The translations under genes were made by a program, and so were the position numbers. A DNA stretch of 57,503 nt from Nostoc linckia FACHB-104 (GTDB taxonomy: Bacteria; Cyanobacteriota; Cyanobacteriia; Cyanobacteriales; Nostocaceae). The notes beneath the pieces are model-generated. The model searched no databases. It worked only from the letters and a program-made list of their open reading frames with translations, and was not told where the DNA came from. How positions within the stretch are numbered: position 1 is the first letter of the stretch; each line of letters starts with the position of its first letter. Of the stretch, positions 55,068-57,503 are shown piece after piece. Location of the stretch: positions 1-57,503 of the forward strand of contig NZ_JACJQJ010000052.1 of NCBI RefSeq assembly GCF_014696615.1, given 5' to 3'.

Positions 55068-55415
55068 GAAAAACCTTACCAAATAGTATGTTACTAAACG
55101 CCTCTGCTATGAGGCTGGGACATAAAAGTCTTATTTAGTATAACTTAGTATATCTAAACTAAACTTAAACATCTTTCTCATACTAAGTTCTGTAGGTAGG
55201 GATTTCCCGACAGTACATCAATATATAAACTCTGCCTATCTGCAGCAGGTTTCAAAAATCAAATTTAACTGCTATTGAAAAATAAATTAAATAAATTATT
55301 GATTGCCTAGCTTGATATCTAAATGCAAAAACCCTAATTATTTTCTGATTTTTTATTCTATATTTGCCATACTACTAAAATAGTAATTAATTTTGGCTAA
55401 GTGTCATCCTAAAAA
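55068..55415. other. 348-nt divergent intergenic region
   Basis: AT-rich promoter region between hslO and the START-like gene. Repeated TATACTTAGTATAT-like and CTAAACTTAAAC stretches lie near 55135-55170. No RNA or ORF was recognised. Confidence 0.5.
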
Positions 55416-55802
55416 ATGCTAGGTACTTTTCAAAAAAGTCAACTGCGGATAGAAATCGAAGCATCAGCAAATGCCATCCATGACAGTCTGCTACGTCCAG
55501 CGCAATTACAAAAATGGCTTTTAGGGCAACGCTTTGCTTCTGGAATGCCAGAAGAACTACAGTCAGGGTTTCAGTTTACTACCTGGACTGGGCCCATCCA
55601 GATTCATCATCAAGTAAGTGTGGTTAAGCCTAATTGCCTACGCTTGTTACTGAGTGGCGGAATTGATGGTTTTCATGAATGGTATTGGGGAGAAGGTTGG
55701 GTGCAGTCCCGCCTAGAAGGAGTGTCATTGTTGCCCTTAAATTTAGGACAAACTTTCAGTTTGTTGAGTTTGCGGCAATTTTTAGCAAGCCAAAAACCAT
55801 AA
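55416..55802 (+). CDS. START/SRPBCC-like small protein
   Basis: A 128-residue soluble protein with the beginning RIEIEASANAIHDSLLRPAQLQKWL, the usual first strand and helix of SRPBCC/START folds. WTGPIQIHHQVSVVKPNCLRLLLSGG and WYWGEGWVQSRLEGVSLLP are the later strands. The C-terminal helix is LLSLRQFLASQK. Such folds bind hydrophobic ligands or act in small-molecule chemistry; nothing here points to a ligand. ATG start with weak RBS. It converges on the second HlyD gene. Confidence 0.75.
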   Translation: MLGTFQKSQLRIEIEASANAIHDSLLRPAQLQKWLLGQRFASGMPEELQSGFQFTTWTGPIQIHHQVSVVKPNCLRLLLSGGIDGFHEWYWGEGWVQSRLEGVSLLPLNLGQTFSLLSLRQFLASQKP

Positions 55803-55880
55803 AAATCTTTATAAATTTTGATGGGTTTGTAGTAAGTATTTTTGTATTGATAAATCAGATGCTAAATTTCTTACTACAGC

Positions 55881-57215
55881 CTACAAATCTGTTAGTAACC
55901 TGGCTTTTCTTAACATAAATGTCAATACCGTTTCTTCTTTGGCAATAATATCAGCTGTTACTTCCATACCTGGTTGAATGGTATAGGATTGATTACCTTT
56001 AATTAGCTCTAGTTTGTCTGGCTCGATTGTTACTTCATAGTAAGGTACAGCTGCAACATTGCTATTAGTTTGGGGTGTAATTGCATCAGATGTAATACCT
56101 CGAACAGCACCATTGAGCGTGCCATAATCCGGGTAAGGATAGGCAGAAACCCGCATGATGACTTTACCCTGGGTACATTGCGTTACCTGAGTAGCTTTAC
56201 ATAGGCGCACTTTACTAATATCAGCAGCCGCTACACGGGCTTTCACAACTAAAGGCGCTTGATTAGGAGAAATTTGCGCGATCGCATCTCCAGCACGTAC
56301 CACCTGCCCAGTATTTCTAATTTCTAGCTTCAAAATTGTACCCGCCTCTGAGGTACGAATGACGGTTTTTTGCAGTTCTGTAGAAACCTGTGTTAATTCT
56401 TTGTGGTCACTATTAATCTGGTTTTGGATTTCAAATTGACGGCGAATTAGTTCTTCTTGTTCTTTCTTCAAAGTCGCCAGTGTCGATTGCCCTTTAGCCT
56501 GTTCTTGGGCAATGCGTTCATTCGCGATTGTTACAGTCGCATTACTGGGGTTAAGTCCAGCTTTAGCACGTTCAAGTTTAGCTAATGCTGCTTTATAAGC
56601 CTGTTCTTTCTCTTTAATTTGCAGAATAGCGATCGCACCTGTATTTCCTAGTTGCTGATATCGCTTCATTTCCTCCTTAGCTAATTCCAGTGAGGCTTCT
56701 GCTTCTTGCACTTGTGTGAAAGTGGTGATTTTTTGGTCTTGATAATCTCGTTGGTTGCGCCTCAAGTCAGCTGCTGCCGCCGCGATCGCTCGTTGCATAG
56801 AATTAGATTCCGCAGCGATTTGAGTTTGTAGCGTCTTGACTTGGGCAGCTATTTGTGATAATTGTAAATTACTTTGGTGAATTGTGCCTAAAAGCTGACT
56901 TTTTTTAGTTTCAATTTGCGAAGAGTCAATGTAGGCGATCGCATCTCCTGATTTCACCACCTGATTTTCTTTCACCAAAATCTTTTTCACAATTCCCTCG
57001 CTACTTGCTTGCACCAAGCGTACATCTCCCGCAGGGCGAACTGTAGCTGGTGCTGTAACAGTGACGTTGTAGTGAGTTACCGCAGCCAAAACCAAGGCTG
57101 TGCCCACAGTGCCGACGAGAAATAAACCCCCTAGAGTTGTCCAGAGACTAATTGCTGGGAGAAACTGATCGCTGCTGATGGGGCGAAACAAGTCTGGACT
57201 GGGGTCATTATGCAT
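55881..57215 (-). CDS. HlyD-family periplasmic adaptor of a type I or peptide exporter
   Basis: A 444-residue membrane fusion protein. One membrane helix lies near residues 23-46 (LWTTLGGLFLVGTVGTALVL). The first lipoyl half is RLVQASSEGIVKKILVKENQ. A long coiled coil follows (about 95-285), then the second lipoyl half, IRTSEAGTILKLEIRNTGQ, and beta-barrel domains with GQVVRAGDAI. The 40-residue cytoplasmic N-terminus and overall size resemble adaptors paired with peptidase-containing ABC exporters in cyanobacteria. No ABC gene is in the window; one might lie to the left of the convergent neighbour or elsewhere. It is distinct in sequence from the HlyD gene at 20.7 kb. Confidence 0.88.
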   Translation of the reverse strand: MHNDPSPDLFRPISSDQFLPAISLWTTLGGLFLVGTVGTALVLAAVTHYNVTVTAPATVRPAGDVRLVQASSEGIVKKILVKENQVVKSGDAIAYIDSSQIETKKSQLLGTIHQSNLQLSQIAAQVKTLQTQIAAESNSMQRAIAAAAADLRRNQRDYQDQKITTFTQVQEAEASLELAKEEMKRYQQLGNTGAIAILQIKEKEQAYKAALAKLERAKAGLNPSNATVTIANERIAQEQAKGQSTLATLKKEQEELIRRQFEIQNQINSDHKELTQVSTELQKTVIRTSEAGTILKLEIRNTGQVVRAGDAIAQISPNQAPLVVKARVAAADISKVRLCKATQVTQCTQGKVIMRVSAYPYPDYGTLNGAVRGITSDAITPQTNSNVAAVPYYEVTIEPDKLELIKGNQSYTIQPGMEVTADIIAKEETVLTFMLRKARLLTDL

Positions 57216-57503
57216 AAATGTGTGAAGTGGTAGTATCTCAATTCATGCACAAGCAACTAAGTAGCAGCAATGGAAATACCACTGAGTTATCTGTAGTTGT
57301 ACAATATGACACGCAGCCTGAGTCAAATTTAAGTCTAACCTCAGCGGTTAAAACTATTTAGTCGTTTAATGAATGCTGTAGTTGTTGTCATGGCATTATT
57401 TTCAGGACTTACGCAACTGGCACAAAGAGCGGGTAGGGCTGCGCCTTACCCCGTGACAATTCAAATCAAACCAAGCACATAAGAATACTTGGGCGTTTTA
57501 GTT
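57216..57503. other. right-edge intergenic sequence with partial repeat
   Basis: Upstream of the second HlyD gene. From 57404 it contains the element end described separately and a GGGTAGGGC...GCCTTACCC hairpin (about 57430-57453). The window stops here, so nothing more can be said. Confidence 0.5.
57404..57416 (+). mobile_element. lone element end AGGACTTACGCAA
   Basis: Identical for 13 nt to the left end of the MITE-like element at 19054. The following sequence (CTGGCACAAAG) differs from that element, so this is another member or a different element with a related end, cut off by the window edge. Confidence 0.5.

Overview
The window comes from a filamentous, probably heterocyst-forming cyanobacterium of the Nostoc/Calothrix/Tolypothrix type. 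The palindrome GCGATCGC (HIP1) occurs roughly every 1-2 kb. Most intergenic spaces carry short heptanucleotide tandem repeats (CCCCAAT, GGGGACT, ATGACAA, GGGTCAA classes). The gene content (CrtD-like carotenoid desaturase, PEP-CTERM protein, giant PAS histidine kinases, NACHT-pentapeptide protein) fits the same group. It is a chromosomal segment of mostly unlinked housekeeping genes mixed with accessory genes. I see no rRNA, CRISPR array, prophage or intact insertion sequence.

Layout. 0.1-4.4 kb: an orphan CBS/multi-PAS histidine kinase. 5.2-8.5 kb: a GT4 glycosyltransferase with a structured leader, then RqcH (NFACT). 8.6-11.9 kb: hairpins that may belong to a small RNA, a PEP-CTERM exported protein, tRNA-Pro(CGG), an anchored NTF2-like protein and a YcxB-like protein. 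11.9-18.0 kb: a CocE-like hydrolase, two conserved cyanobacterial unknowns, and a minus-strand group of GT4 glycosyltransferase, zinc-ribbon peptide and zinc alcohol dehydrogenase, with a perfect 18-bp hairpin before the dehydrogenase start. 18.2-22.2 kb: exonuclease III, a 219-bp MITE-like element, an NmrA-type SDR protein and a HlyD-family adaptor. 22.5-27.7 kb: two large proteases without signal peptides, a leishmanolysin-like (M8-type) multidomain protein and a subtilase. 28-33.5 kb: a sugar-binding lipoprotein, a YebC/PmpR regulator, a 1.3-kb gap with a candidate non-coding RNA, a His/Lys-rich exported peptide and a UbiH-type monooxygenase. 33.6-38.4 kb: a 1515-residue hybrid histidine kinase, perhaps with a 62-residue upstream partner. 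39.3-45.3 kb: lytic transglycosylase, TatC, CsaA-like protein, fructosamine kinase and an M16 peptidase. 45.6-50.1 kb: a membrane protein whose stop codon overlaps that of a NACHT-pentapeptide STAND protein, then a 21-bp tandem array and a small conserved unknown. 50.3-57.2 kb: CrtD, a membrane-anchored protein with about eleven Trp-containing helical repeats, Hsp33, a START-like protein and a second HlyD adaptor. A lone copy of the MITE end lies at the right edge.

Three themes merit attention. First, the NACHT protein sits in the longest stretch without HIP1 (about 5.7 kb), which suggests acquired DNA and a possible defence or signalling role. Second, the leaderless, Ca-binding-type proteases lie next to a HlyD adaptor, as expected of type I secretion, but no ABC exporter or TolC-like gene is visible. 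Third, heptamer repeats run up to the stop codons of several genes and supply the start codons of at least two.
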